This document shows, piece by piece, positions 15,235 through 23,457 of a stretch of DNA of 34,518 nt. Position 1 is the stretch's first letter. Every line of letters starts with the position of its first letter. The position numbers and the translations under genes are program-made. Under the pieces are notes generated by a model. It did no database searches and was not told the origin of the DNA. It saw only the letters and a program-made list of their open reading frames with translations. Origin of the DNA: Elusimicrobiota bacterium (lineage in GTDB: Bacteria > CG03 > SLGR01 > JAFGSA01); assembly GCA_016934855.1 (NCBI GenBank), contig JAFGSA010000045.1, forward strand, positions 1 to 34,518, in the 5' to 3' direction.

Positions 15235-16502
15235 TATTTTATATCGACCTCCACGCCCGCGCGTACTTCTCCGTCATCCAGTATATTCTCGTAAGCCACC
15301 CCCAGGTTGAGGAACTCCGTGAGCTTGAGCTTGGAAGACACCGTCCACCACGGGTTATCCCTCGAGAACTCGAACATCCTGGTCCCCAGTTCCAGCCTGT
15401 TCTTGAACATCCATCCCGCGCCGAATCCGCCCGAAGACCTTATCGCCCCGCCGAAGACCGTGAAACTGCCGAAACTCTTTCCCGCGAGCAGGCTCACGGC
15501 GTTCATGCGGTCACCGCCTTCGTCCGGATCCGATCCCGAGCTTTCCCCGGCCCGGATATTGTCCAGCCCCAGCGACAGGTATCTTTTCGACGCCGTCCTG
15601 AAAGTCATGCCCATGTAACTCCTGTACTGCTCGCTGCCGGGTTCGTAATAAACCTGCGCTCCGACTGAAGTATCGAAACCTTTCAGCCTGTTGACCGCAT
15701 CCCTCAGGTCCTGGGATGCGCTGTATATGCTGTCTATGGTCTGACCGACTTTCTTCCCGTATTCCTCCGAACTGACTATCTTTCCCAGGGGCCCTTTGCC
15801 TTCGTGTACTTCCGACAGGATTATCCTCAGCTCATCGGCTGCGGAACCGAGTTTTTCTATGCTGCCGCCTATCGCCTTGATCTCGTCTTCCATCACCAGG
15901 TTAAGGTTGTTCAACACGCTGTTTATATTATCTACTGCGCGGGATAGTTTGTACCCGTCTTTTCCCAGCGCGGTATTGAGCGCGCCGCTCAGGTCACGCA
16001 AGTTGGCGAAAGTCATGCTGATATTTTCGCCCAGATCCTTGTTTCCCCCCAGGTCGTCGAACGCCTTCACCAGCTTCTGCAGGCCGCTGACAAAACTGTC
16101 TATGACCTCCTCGTAGCTTAAAGGATTCTCTCCCTCAATAGTGTCTCCCGATCTTACCTGGGGAAAATCTTCCGTCCCCCTGGTAAGGCTGACATATGTA
16201 TTCCCTATCATGCCCATCTTGAGTATCTTCGCCCTGAGGTTTTTGTACAGCCTAACATCCTGCTGTATCCAGACCCTTATCCTCGCCCTGCTGCCCTGAA
16301 GCTCGACTTTATTGACTCTGCCTACTTCCACGCCGGATATCTTGACCATCGGACGCGTGGGAAGATCGGCGAGATCGTCGAACATGATATAAAACTGATA
16401 CCCTCTTTTCAAAGGTATGTTCCCCAGGTTAACTACAACCGCCATAGCCACTATCATAGCGGCCAGTATCAGCATCCCTACTTTTGTTTGTGCGTTTATC
16501 AT
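15234..16502 (-). CDS. mlaD: MlaD/MCE-type lipid transport protein with beta-rich tail
   Basis: A 422-residue MCE protein. One N-terminal membrane anchor (about 8-27) leads to an MCE domain at about 37-115 (VKISGVEVGRVNKVEL and GMIGNTYVSLTRG). A helical stretch at about 125-275 is of the kind that builds a periplasmic tube. The last 150 residues differ: alternating polar/hydrophobic strands rich in Gly and aromatics (AQVYYEP, YMGMTFRT, RYLSLGLDNIR, WWTVSSKLKL) look like outer-membrane barrel strands. MlaE and MlaF lie just upstream, so it should carry lipid between the inner membrane complex and the outer membrane. No mlaB or mlaC is present. Confidence 0.9.
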   Translation of the reverse strand: MINAQTKVGMLILAAMIVAMAVVVNLGNIPLKRGYQFYIMFDDLADLPTRPMVKISGVEVGRVNKVELQGSRARIRVWIQQDVRLYKNLRAKILKMGMIGNTYVSLTRGTEDFPQVRSGDTIEGENPLSYEEVIDSFVSGLQKLVKAFDDLGGNKDLGENISMTFANLRDLSGALNTALGKDGYKLSRAVDNINSVLNNLNLVMEDEIKAIGGSIEKLGSAADELRIILSEVHEGKGPLGKIVSSEEYGKKVGQTIDSIYSASQDLRDAVNRLKGFDTSVGAQVYYEPGSEQYRSYMGMTFRTASKRYLSLGLDNIRAGESSGSDPDEGGDRMNAVSLLAGKSFGSFTVFGGAIRSSGGFGAGWMFKNRLELGTRMFEFSRDNPWWTVSSKLKLTEFLNLGVAYENILDDGEVRAGVEVDIK

Positions 16503-16508
16503 AATATG

Positions 16509-17264
16509 CTAGTCCTTATTCTTTTCGCTCAACAGACCTTTACTGGACCCTTCGATGAATTTAACAACATGCGGATTGGTCGACTTTTTAAAAGCCTCGG
16601 TAGTACTAACTTCCACTATTACGCCGTCATATAGCAGCGCGATCCTGTCCGAAACCTTGTATGCTGTCTGCAGATCATGGGTTACCATCACCGAAGTCGG
16701 CTTCAGCTTCTGCTGCAGCTCCAGGAACAGGTCGCTTATGACATCGGTCGTTATGGGGTCCAGCCCGGTCGTAGGTTCGTCGTAAAAAATATATTTCGGA
16801 CTTGTCGCGATGGCCCGGGCCAGGGCTACTCTTCTCTTCATCCCTATGGACAGGCTCTCCGGCAGCTTATCTTCCACTCCCTTAAGATTGACCATTTCCA
16901 GGTAATCTATGACCAGTCCTCTTATCTTGTTATCGCTGAAATCCGTCAGTCTCCTCAGTCCGAAAGCGACATTTTCGCCCACCGTCAGGCTGTCGAAAAG
17001 GGCTCCGCCCTGGAAAAGCATCCCGAATTTCGTCTGTATCTTCGTGAGGTTCTTCTGCTTCAGTCCTACGATCTCCTCCCCGTCGATCTTTATGCTCCCC
17101 CCGTCAGGAGTGAGCAACCCGATGACGTTCTTGAGAAAAACGCTCTTGCCGCCGCCCGAGCCGCCCAGCAGGGTGAATATCTCGCCGTCATTTATATCCA
17201 GGTTTATCCCCTTTAGCACCTGCTGGCTCCCGAAATTCTTGTAAAGACCACGTATCTCGATCAT
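16509..17264 (-). CDS. mlaF: MlaF-type ABC transporter ATPase
   Basis: A 251-residue ABC ATPase of the Mla/MCE lipid transport class. Walker A is GGSGGGKS near residue 35, the Q-loop is in FGMLFQGGALFDSLTVGENV, and the signature plus Walker B region ends in YDEPTTGLDP. The signature, usually LSGGM in this family, reads LSIGM. It overlaps the mlaE stop by 4 bases (ATGA), implying coupled translation with the permease MlaE. It powers phospholipid movement between membranes; direction cannot be read from sequence. Confidence 0.94.
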   Translation of the reverse strand: MIEIRGLYKNFGSQQVLKGINLDINDGEIFTLLGGSGGGKSVFLKNVIGLLTPDGGSIKIDGEEIVGLKQKNLTKIQTKFGMLFQGGALFDSLTVGENVAFGLRRLTDFSDNKIRGLVIDYLEMVNLKGVEDKLPESLSIGMKRRVALARAIATSPKYIFYDEPTTGLDPITTDVISDLFLELQQKLKPTSVMVTHDLQTAYKVSDRIALLYDGVIVEVSTTEAFKKSTNPHVVKFIEGSSKGLLSEKNKD

Positions 17265-18055
17265 ATTATCCCCAGAACGTTCAGCAGCGTGGATAAGAAG
17301 TAATCCAGGGTCAGAATAAGTATCATCGAAATAACGACTGCCCGGGTCGTGCTTCTTCCGACCCCCTCTGCGCCGCCGGCGGTCGTAAAGCCCTTGTAGC
17401 AGCTGACGGTTACTATTATAAAAGCGAAAAAGACCGATTTTACCAGTCCGTGGACGAAATGCACTATCTGAAGATGAGTCAGTATATCGTTCCTGTACAC
17501 GCTGCCCGGGATATCGAATGCCTTGATTGCCACGACGTATCCTCCGGCGATACCAGTGACGTCGGCTATCAGCGTGACCACGGGAAGCATTATTATGGTA
17601 GCGATAAAAAGCGGCACGGCGAGATATTTTTCAGGCGTCGTGCCCAGAGTGTAGAGCGCGTCTATCTGCTCGGTGACCTTCATCGTTCCTATTTCCGCAG
17701 TGATGGATGCCCCGACCCGGCCGGCCAGCACCATCGCCGTCAGCACCGGTCCGAGCTCGAGCACCATGGAGAAAGACACGAGGGTGCCTATGAAAATGGC
17801 CTCATCGAATACTTTTATGGAAGCTACCCCGCTCTGGAGCGCCAGGACCATGCCGGTAAAAAGCGAAGACAGAAGGACTATGGGCATGGAATCGACGCCG
17901 ACCCTCACCATCTGCTTGAATATGTTGCGGGTGTCGTCCGGCTTATCGAAGAGGAGCCCCAGCACGGTCTTTACCATGTATACCGCGCCCCCGATGCCGT
18001 GGGCGGCGGCCTCTATCTGTTCCATGAACATTTCTGCCGGATTATGCCTGATCAT
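17261..18055 (-). CDS. mlaE: MlaE-type ABC transporter permease
   Basis: A 264-residue MlaE permease with about five membrane segments. The family centre is seen in LELGPVLTAMVLAGRVGASI and the following AEIGTMKVTEQIDAL, with the C-terminal VSCYKGFTTAGGAEGVG. It forms the inner membrane core bound by MlaF and contacted by MlaD, both encoded directly downstream. The ATG at 18055 overlaps alr by 14 bases, with AGGG about 9 bases upstream; downstream methionines at residues 9 and 11 are alternatives. Confidence 0.94.
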   Translation of the reverse strand: MIRHNPAEMFMEQIEAAAHGIGGAVYMVKTVLGLLFDKPDDTRNIFKQMVRVGVDSMPIVLLSSLFTGMVLALQSGVASIKVFDEAIFIGTLVSFSMVLELGPVLTAMVLAGRVGASITAEIGTMKVTEQIDALYTLGTTPEKYLAVPLFIATIIMLPVVTLIADVTGIAGGYVVAIKAFDIPGSVYRNDILTHLQIVHFVHGLVKSVFFAFIIVTVSCYKGFTTAGGAEGVGRSTTRAVVISMILILTLDYFLSTLLNVLGII

Positions 18056-19160
18056 CCCTGAATACCCTGGGAACCCTTCTGGATATCCCGGTTACTATCT
18101 CGTAATTTATGGTAGACGCCCATTCGGCCAGTTTCTCCGCCGTAATGCCCGCTCCGCCGTCTTTCCCTATAAGGGTCACATCGTCTCCGACGGTGATGTC
18201 TCTGTTCTCCGTAACATCGACCATTATCATATCCATGCACACTCTCCCTACGACAGGGAAACTCCCCCCTCTTATGAGGACCCTCGCCCTGTTGGACAGC
18301 ATCCGCGAGTAGCCGTCGGCATACCCTACGCATACAGTGGCTATCCTGGACCTCGCCGGCGCGCGCCAGGTGCATCCGTAGCTCACGGACGAACCTTTTT
18401 CTATTTCTTTTATGAAAACTACCTTGCTTTTCCAGGAAAGCACCGGTTCGAAACCGAAATCGGCAGGCTTCCTCTCCCCCGGGTAAAGCCCGTATACGGC
18501 CAGCCCGGGTCTTACAAGCGTAAAATGACAATCCGAAGATTTCACCAGTCCGGCTGTATTGGCCGCATGGATGTACGGCGGAGGTGCGGGGAGTTTATCC
18601 AGAACCCACTTGAACTTCCTGAGCTGCTCGGATGTGTAAGCGGCATTCTCATCCGCGCATGCAAGATGGGTGAATATGCCGTCCATCTGCAGGAACGGGG
18701 AATTCTCGAGTTCCCTGCCCAGCTGCGCCGCGGTCTCCGGCGCGACTCCGATACGGCCCATCCCCGTATCGACTTTCAGGTGAAAAGCGACCTTCTTGCC
18801 GGCTCTCTCGGCAGCCTCGCTGAGCATCTTGCCGGCCATGCGGCTGGCTATTATGGGTACCAGTCCGTACTCTATGACCTTTTCGAAATTCCCGAACGGG
18901 TATATCGAGCCCAGGACGAGTATCGGTATTTTTATCGAGTTTTCCCTGAGGTCTATGCCTTCTTCGACAGTCGCGACTCCGAGCATGTCCGCGCCGGATT
19001 TTTCCAGGACGTCTGCCACGCGTACCGCGCCGTGGCCGTAAGCGTCCGCTTTAACTACCGGCATGACTGCCGCGCCGGTCATGTTCCTTATCTTCGAAAA
19101 ATTATTCCTGAGCGCGCCCAGGTTTATTTCCGCGTATGTAGGTCTCAGTATCTGCACCAA
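18042..19160 (-). CDS. alr: Alanine racemase
   Basis: A 372-residue fold-type III PLP enzyme making D-alanine for peptidoglycan. The PLP lysine lies in VVKADAYGHGA (Lys about 37) and the catalytic tyrosine in VSYGCTW, with the GMGRIGV and GYADGYSR blocks also present. The start is taken as TTG at 19160, with AGGAG 8 bases upstream; the adjacent GTG at 19157 is an alternative one residue shorter. It follows dnaB directly, 2 bases after its stop, and overlaps mlaE. Confidence 0.94.
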   Translation of the reverse strand: MVQILRPTYAEINLGALRNNFSKIRNMTGAAVMPVVKADAYGHGAVRVADVLEKSGADMLGVATVEEGIDLRENSIKIPILVLGSIYPFGNFEKVIEYGLVPIIASRMAGKMLSEAAERAGKKVAFHLKVDTGMGRIGVAPETAAQLGRELENSPFLQMDGIFTHLACADENAAYTSEQLRKFKWVLDKLPAPPPYIHAANTAGLVKSSDCHFTLVRPGLAVYGLYPGERKPADFGFEPVLSWKSKVVFIKEIEKGSSVSYGCTWRAPARSRIATVCVGYADGYSRMLSNRARVLIRGGSFPVVGRVCMDMIMVDVTENRDITVGDDVTLIGKDGGAGITAEKLAEWASTINYEIVTGISRRVPRVFRDDQA

Positions 19161-19162
19161 TA

Positions 19163-20530
19163 TTATATCTCCTGCTTTCTCGCGATATCGCAGAATTTCG
19201 TATATTCTTTAAGGAAAAGCATATCTATTTCTCCTACGGGCCCGTGCCTCTGTTTACCGATTATAACCTGCGCGATATTTTCCTTATCGGGAGTTAATTC
19301 GTCTCTCGATTTATAATAAGCTTCCCTGTAAAGAAAGAGGACCACGTCGGCATCCTGTTCTATCGCTCCGCTCTCCCTCAGGTCAGAGAGCCTGGGGCGG
19401 GCATCGCTGCCTGTACGCTTTTCCGGCGCCCGGCTGAGCTGCGACATCGCTATCACCGGCACTTCCAGTTCTTTAGCCAGGACTTTCAGGCTCCTGGACA
19501 CATAGGATATCTCCTGCTGTCTTGACTCGGAGTCGCCGGGCTTGCCGGGCATGAGCTGGATGTAGTCAACCAGGATAAGCCCCAGGTCCGGATACTCGGC
19601 CTTCAGCCTCCTGGCCCGGGCTTTCATCTCGAGAGGAGTGACGGAAGGCGAATCGTCTATGAATATCTTGGATCCCTTGATTATGTCGGCCGCCGTTGTG
19701 AGCGCTGCCCATTCTCTCGAACCTATCCATCCCTCCCTCATCTTCTGCAGGTCGACCCTGGCTTCGCAGCAGAGCATCCGCATGAGTATCTCTTCCGCGG
19801 ACATTTCCAGAGAGAATATCCCTACGGGTATCTTCTTCTCGAGTCCCACATGCTGGGCTATATTCATGCCGAAGGATGTCTTGCCCATGGAAGGCCTGCC
19901 CGCTACGACTATCAGGTTCCCTTTATGCACTCCCCCTATCTTCTTGTCGAGCTCGATAAAACCCGTGGAAAGCCCCGATACTTCGTCGTCATGCTGGTGC
20001 AGCTTCTCTATTACTTCCAGCGTGTTTTCGACCATGGAACCTATCTTCTTAAATCCGCCCGCGATGCTGCTCTGCCTTATGCTGAACACCTTCTGTTCCG
20101 CCTTATCCAGTATATCCTGCGAATCGTCCTGATTCCTGAAACTCTCTTCAATGACGTCCGAAGATATCTTTATAAGCTCCCTCATCAGCGCCTTGTCCCT
20201 GACAATTTTCGCGTAATGCTCCACGTTCGAAGCGGTAGTGACGCTGTCAACAAGTATGGACAGGTAATCCGCTCCCCCGACTTCCTCGAGGCTGCCTTTT
20301 TTTCTCAGCTCCTCGGATACGGTTATTATATCGACGGCCTCGCTCCTGTCGAAAAGGTCCTTAGCGGCCTCGAATATCATCTGGTGAGAGGTTTTATAGA
20401 AACTCCTGGGCGTCAGGAGGTTTACGGAAGCTATCACCGCCTGTTCGTCCACGAGCATCGCTCCCAGGACAGATATTTCCGCCTCTATGTTCTGCGGAGG
20501 TATTCTTTCTTTTATATCACGGTTAAGCAT
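19163..20530 (-). CDS. dnaB: Replicative DNA helicase DnaB
   Basis: A 455-residue DnaB. The N-terminal primase-interacting domain (NIEAEISVLGAMLVD) spans about 1-150, and the RecA-like motor has Walker A AGRPSMGKT at 210-218, Walker B LILVDYIQLM and the SDLRESGAIEQDADVV block. No intein is present. The ATG at 20530 is chosen because AAGGAG lies 8 bases upstream; the GTG at 20539 would overlap that site. It lies downstream of rplI as in many bacteria, but a 244-base heptad array separates the two. Confidence 0.95.
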   Translation of the reverse strand: MLNRDIKERIPPQNIEAEISVLGAMLVDEQAVIASVNLLTPRSFYKTSHQMIFEAAKDLFDRSEAVDIITVSEELRKKGSLEEVGGADYLSILVDSVTTASNVEHYAKIVRDKALMRELIKISSDVIEESFRNQDDSQDILDKAEQKVFSIRQSSIAGGFKKIGSMVENTLEVIEKLHQHDDEVSGLSTGFIELDKKIGGVHKGNLIVVAGRPSMGKTSFGMNIAQHVGLEKKIPVGIFSLEMSAEEILMRMLCCEARVDLQKMREGWIGSREWAALTTAADIIKGSKIFIDDSPSVTPLEMKARARRLKAEYPDLGLILVDYIQLMPGKPGDSESRQQEISYVSRSLKVLAKELEVPVIAMSQLSRAPEKRTGSDARPRLSDLRESGAIEQDADVVLFLYREAYYKSRDELTPDKENIAQVIIGKQRHGPVGEIDMLFLKEYTKFCDIARKQEI

Positions 20531-20550
20531 ATCCTGCACTCCTTATAAAC

Positions 20551-20758
20551 AGTTTTAAGTTATAAACTTTAAGATGTAAGACTTTTCTTGTGTAAAGTGT
20601 AATGTGTAAGGTGTAATGAAAAGACAAAACACAAGCACCATATCAGCTGATTTAAGACTCATAACTATTTTTGCACTTTACTTTCAACTTTCCACTTTCA
20701 ACCAATCTCATCTGGCGTCTGCTCATATAACTTAAAACTTACAACTTATAACTATCTT
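20551..20758. repeat. Heptad-repeat array between rplI and dnaB, locus 4
   Basis: Words in order: TTTAAGT/TTTAAGA/TGTAAGA (20554-20581), four GTGTAAN units (20590-20617), CTTTCAA-type units (20674-20701), and CTTAAAA/CTTACAA/CTTATAA (20731-20751), all with period 7. The outer words are in opposite orientation: AGTTTTAAGTTATA at 20551-20564 is a perfect 14-base inverted copy of 20726-20739, 161 bases apart. The GTGTAAN and CTTTCAA families are not seen together at the other loci, though GTGTAAT reappears at 34445. No convincing promoter for dnaB was found. Confidence 0.85.
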
Positions 20759-20774
20759 ATTCGGCATCTCTTAT

Positions 20775-21218
20775 CTATTTTTTCACCACCCACAGCTTGC
20801 AGGTAGCCTTGACTTCGGGATGAAGATTCACGGTCACCTTGTATACACCCAGTTTTTTTATAGGCTCTTCTATCTGTATGTCCTTTTTATCGACCTTTAT
20901 CCCGTTCTCTTCCAGTTTTTCCCTTATATCGATGTTCGTCACGGACCCGAAAAGCTTATCCTCCTCGCCCACTTCGACCTCCACCGTTATAGAGATATCT
21001 TCTATCTTCTTAGCTGTCTCCCCGGCATGTTCTCTTGCCTTTGCTTTTTCGGACTCCATCTTGTTCCTGAGGTCGCCTATCATATTCACATACTTGTCCT
21101 CGAAAGGCCAGGCGAGATCCCTGGGCAAAAGGTAGTTTCTTGCGTAACCGTTGCTTACATTGACCGTTTCACCGAACTTCCCCAGTTTTTCGATATCCTT
21201 CCGTAAAATCAGCTTCAT
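20775..21218 (-). CDS. rplI: 50S ribosomal protein L9
   Basis: A 147-residue L9 of normal length. The N-terminal domain shows VSNGYARNYLLPRDLA, followed by a long charged connecting helix (about 45-75) and the C-terminal rRNA-binding domain (KLFGSVTNIDI). The ATG at 21218 has AGGAG 7 bases upstream and starts 1 base after the DUF2232 stop. Part of the rpsF-ssb-rpsR-DUF2232-rplI-dnaB set. Confidence 0.96.
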   Translation of the reverse strand: MKLILRKDIEKLGKFGETVNVSNGYARNYLLPRDLAWPFEDKYVNMIGDLRNKMESEKAKAREHAGETAKKIEDISITVEVEVGEEDKLFGSVTNIDIREKLEENGIKVDKKDIQIEEPIKKLGVYKVTVNLHPEVKATCKLWVVKK

Positions 21219-21219
21219 C

Positions 21220-22170
21220 TTATATCTCCTTTCTGTCTTTAAAACTCCACCTTCTCCTGAAATCTACCCATACGTCGACTATCCCCAGTAATATGAATAC
21301 ATATATGCCGTACGCGAAAAAAAGCATGAACAGCAGGACAATGAGCCGCATAAAATGGGATATATTAAGATTCATCATAACCGTGACAGCCAGGCCTATT
21401 CCGCTCAGGAAGTATCCCACCAAGAGCACCATACCCATATTAGAACCCATGAGCGTAAGCAGTTTCTGCCCGGGCCACCTGGTGCCTGCGAGATAAAGGG
21501 CTATCGCCGCTATTAAAAACCATATATACTGCTCCGGCAGCCTGATCTTCTTTACCGGAGGCAGAGGTTCCGTAAAACCGCTCCCGGCCGCGCCGTGATA
21601 CACCATCCATGAACCCAGAAAGCCCGTTATCATGCTCCAGCCGAAGAAGCTGTTCCTGAAAAAGACTATGAAACTTTTCACCGAATTCTCTATAATGTCT
21701 ATCTGCTGCTGCGGGATGCCGAAATCGTAGTACCAGCCTATACTCAACCCGGCCGCGATTTTTGCGGACCTGACCGTTTCGGCGAGGATATTGAATCCCG
21801 TAAGCAGGTACCCCGCGGCGCCCAGCACTAAAAAAATGAACACCCACATAAGCGCGGCGTTCACTATCCTGCTGTAAGGGCTCATCTTGATCCCGAGTAC
21901 ATTCCTGAACCATAGCGCGTACGGCACGAATATCAGTATGTACAATGCGGCAAAGCCGGCTCCCCTCAGCATAACTGCCGCCGAGAACACTGCCAGCCAC
22001 GATACCGCCGCCAGCGCGTATCTGCCGGCGCACAGGAGCAAAAGCTGGGGCACTACCGAAATGAACAGGAAAAATATCCCGAAAAACGACATATACCCCG
22101 ATACAAGCACCAGCAGTACCGACAGCAGCGTCAGCTGAATAAACTTTCTCTCAGGATTGACTATTCTCAT
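21220..22170 (-). CDS. DUF2232 multi-pass membrane protein
   Basis: A 316-residue integral membrane protein with about eight predicted membrane segments, matching the DUF2232/YybS type in length, topology and position. Such proteins are often encoded between rpsR and rplI, as here, but their function is unknown. A short loop after segment five (IPQQQIDIIENSVKSFI) and the Gly/aromatic-rich segment after it (FFGWSMITGFLGSWMVY) are the most recognisable parts. It starts 23 bases after the rpsR stop. Confidence 0.82.
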   Translation of the reverse strand: MRIVNPERKFIQLTLLSVLLVLVSGYMSFFGIFFLFISVVPQLLLLCAGRYALAAVSWLAVFSAAVMLRGAGFAALYILIFVPYALWFRNVLGIKMSPYSRIVNAALMWVFIFLVLGAAGYLLTGFNILAETVRSAKIAAGLSIGWYYDFGIPQQQIDIIENSVKSFIVFFRNSFFGWSMITGFLGSWMVYHGAAGSGFTEPLPPVKKIRLPEQYIWFLIAAIALYLAGTRWPGQKLLTLMGSNMGMVLLVGYFLSGIGLAVTVMMNLNISHFMRLIVLLFMLFFAYGIYVFILLGIVDVWVDFRRRWSFKDRKEI

Positions 22171-22193
22171 CAGAAGTCAATTTCCGCCTTTGT

Positions 22194-22445
22194 TTATTTC
22201 GTAAACGGTACGAATGCCAGGTTACGGGCTCTTTTTACGGCCCTGCTTATAAGCCTCTGATGCTTGGCGCAGTTGCCTGTTCTCAGACGCGATATCAGTT
22301 TCCCTCCTTCGGTTATAAACTGCTTCAGGAATTCCACGTCCTTATAGTCTATTTTCTGTTTTTCGCGGCATATCCTGCAGCGGTCTTTCCTGTATACTTC
22401 CTTCTTGTTAAACGAGTCTTTTCTGTAATATTCTTTCTGTTCCAA
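22194..22445 (-). CDS. rpsR: 30S ribosomal protein S18, zinc-ribbon form
   Basis: An 83-residue S18. The core is [19 protein letters not shown] and [15 protein letters not shown]. Cysteines in DRCRICREK and in TGNCAKHQR, with the histidine, form the metal-binding (C+) version of S18. The start is TTG at 22445; the strong AGGAGG 8 bases upstream supports it and no ATG or GTG is available before the conserved region. It lies downstream of ssb in the conserved rpsF operon; S6 and S18 pair in the ribosome. Confidence 0.95.
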   Translation of the reverse strand: MEQKEYYRKDSFNKKEVYRKDRCRICREKQKIDYKDVEFLKQFITEGGKLISRLRTGNCAKHQRLISRAVKRARNLAFVPFTK

Positions 22446-22464
22446 AACTATATCCTCCTGTTAC

Positions 22465-22938
22465 CTAAAATGGGATCTCCTCATCATCGTCATCGCTGCC
22501 CGCCTCGCTGACCCCGCTTCCGGCGAGCTCTTCGTCAGTATCAACATTATCGTCATATGCTTCCGCACTTGCTTTTGCGGGAGCGCCCTTACCCGCCGAA
22601 GACGCGGAACCCAGGAACTGGACGTTCCTGGCAACCACTTCGAGCCTTGAACGGGATTCTCCGCTCGCATCCTCCCATTTCTTCAGCGAAAGACGCCCCT
22701 CTATATATACTCCCCGGCCTTTCGCAAGATACTTATCGCAGTTTTCCGCAAGGCTTCCCCACACGGATACGGGGACATAATCGGTCTGCTGGACGAATTC
22801 CCCGGTTTCCCTGTCCTTATACCTCCTGTTGATCGCAAGGTTAAGGGTCGTCACGGCCCTTCCCTTAGGTGTATATCTGAGCTCGGGATTACGCGTGAGA
22901 TTGCCCATCAAAACCACAAGATTAGCATTACTAGCCAT
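22465..22938 (-). CDS. ssb: Single-stranded DNA-binding protein
   Basis: A 157-residue SSB. An OB fold occupies residues 1-110 (NLVVLMGNLTRNPELRYTP, WGSLAENCDKYLAKG, YIEGRLSLKKWED), followed by a flexible linker and the acidic protein-interaction tail DDDDEEIPF. The ATG at 22938 has AGGAGG upstream. Encoded between rpsF and rpsR as in most bacteria, where it supports replication together with DnaB encoded downstream. Confidence 0.96.
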   Translation of the reverse strand: MASNANLVVLMGNLTRNPELRYTPKGRAVTTLNLAINRRYKDRETGEFVQQTDYVPVSVWGSLAENCDKYLAKGRGVYIEGRLSLKKWEDASGESRSRLEVVARNVQFLGSASSAGKGAPAKASAEAYDDNVDTDEELAGSGVSEAGSDDDDEEIPF

Positions 22939-22964
22939 AGGCTGTACCTCCTTTATGGTATGGT

Positions 22965-23252
22965 CTACTCTTCGTCTCTTACAACTATATTGCGTATATA
23001 ATTGCTGTTGATGTTATAGTGCTTTTTCAGTTCCTGGATCCCGGCGGGCGGACATTCGAACTTTATAAGATGATAATAGGCTCTGTCATGCCCCTTCACC
23101 TTATAAGCCATCTTCATCTCGCCCATATCCTGGCTGGATTTAACAGAGCCTCCCGCGCCTGATATTATATCCTCTACGCTTTTTATACTCTGCTGCTTTT
23201 CATCTCCTTCCAGAGATACGGGAACTGCGAACACTGTTTCATAGGTTGGCAT
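22965..23252 (-). CDS. rpsF: 30S ribosomal protein S6
   Basis: A 95-residue S6. It begins MPTYETVFAV and has the S18-contact region AYKVKGHDRAYYHLIKFE. The ATG at 23252 has a strong AGGAGG 6-7 bases upstream. It is the first gene of the rpsF-ssb-rpsR block. The leader of about 70 bases contains a strong hairpin (separate entry). Confidence 0.95.
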   Translation of the reverse strand: MPTYETVFAVPVSLEGDEKQQSIKSVEDIISGAGGSVKSSQDMGEMKMAYKVKGHDRAYYHLIKFECPPAGIQELKKHYNINSNYIRNIVVRDEE

Positions 23253-23268
23253 TTTAACCTCCTTTCTG

Positions 23269-23313
23269 GTCCTGCATTAAGGGCTCTTAATATAGATTTT
23301 AAGAGCAAAGGAC
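23269..23313 (-). promoter_or_regulatory. Hairpin in the rpsF leader, possible S6:S18 control element
   Basis: On the minus strand, GCTCTTAA and TTAAGAGC (23306-23299 and 23290-23283) form a perfect 8-base stem with an 8-base loop. An outer 5-base helix (GTCCT with AGGAC, 23313-23309 and 23273-23269) encloses it with an asymmetric bulge on the 3' side. It ends just before the ribosome-binding site of rpsF. Many bacteria control rpsF through an S6:S18-binding leader RNA; the position fits, but the CCG bulge of the known motif is not seen, so the assignment is tentative. Confidence 0.5.
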
Positions 23314-23331
23314 GTACTTATTATTTAGTTA

Positions 23332-23360
23332 ATTATAACAAAAATTAATCAAACTGCAAA
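23332..23360 (-). promoter_or_regulatory. Promoter for the rpsF-ssb-rpsR block
   Basis: A perfect TATAAT (23337-23332) preceded by TG at the extended -10 position, with TTTGCA (23360-23355) 17 bases upstream as a weak -35. Predicted start near 23325, giving a leader of about 72 bases. It lies directly beside the heptad array at 23366-23457, which does not reach into it. Confidence 0.65.
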
Positions 23361-23365
23361 TCGCA

Positions 23366-23457
23366 GTAAGATGTAAGTTATAAGAAGAGATACCAGATGG
23401 GAATTTACAAGCAACTAGCAACTAGCGACCAGCAACTTTTTTATGGGTCTTACAGCT
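23366..23457. repeat. Composite heptad-repeat array downstream of ychF, locus 5
   Basis: TAAG-type words (23366-23388) lead to GATACCA and GATGGGA (23389-23402), CAAGCAA/CTAGCAA/CTAGCGA/CCAGCAA words (about 23408-23436), the TATGGGTCTTA linker, and CTTACAG (23450-23456). The part 23375-23457 is repeated at 33026-33107 with one base substitution and one extra T. The first and last words are in opposite orientation. The array runs into the ychF stop codon. Confidence 0.9.

Noticed and set aside
20540..20774. Promoter for dnaB inside the heptad array
   Set aside because: TTGAAA with a TTATGA-like -10 can be found, but the AT-rich repeat words produce such matches by chance and none is convincing.
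23366..23457. CRISPR-like array
   Set aside because: The repeat unit is only 7 bases and degenerate, with no unique spacers of constant length and no cas genes nearby.
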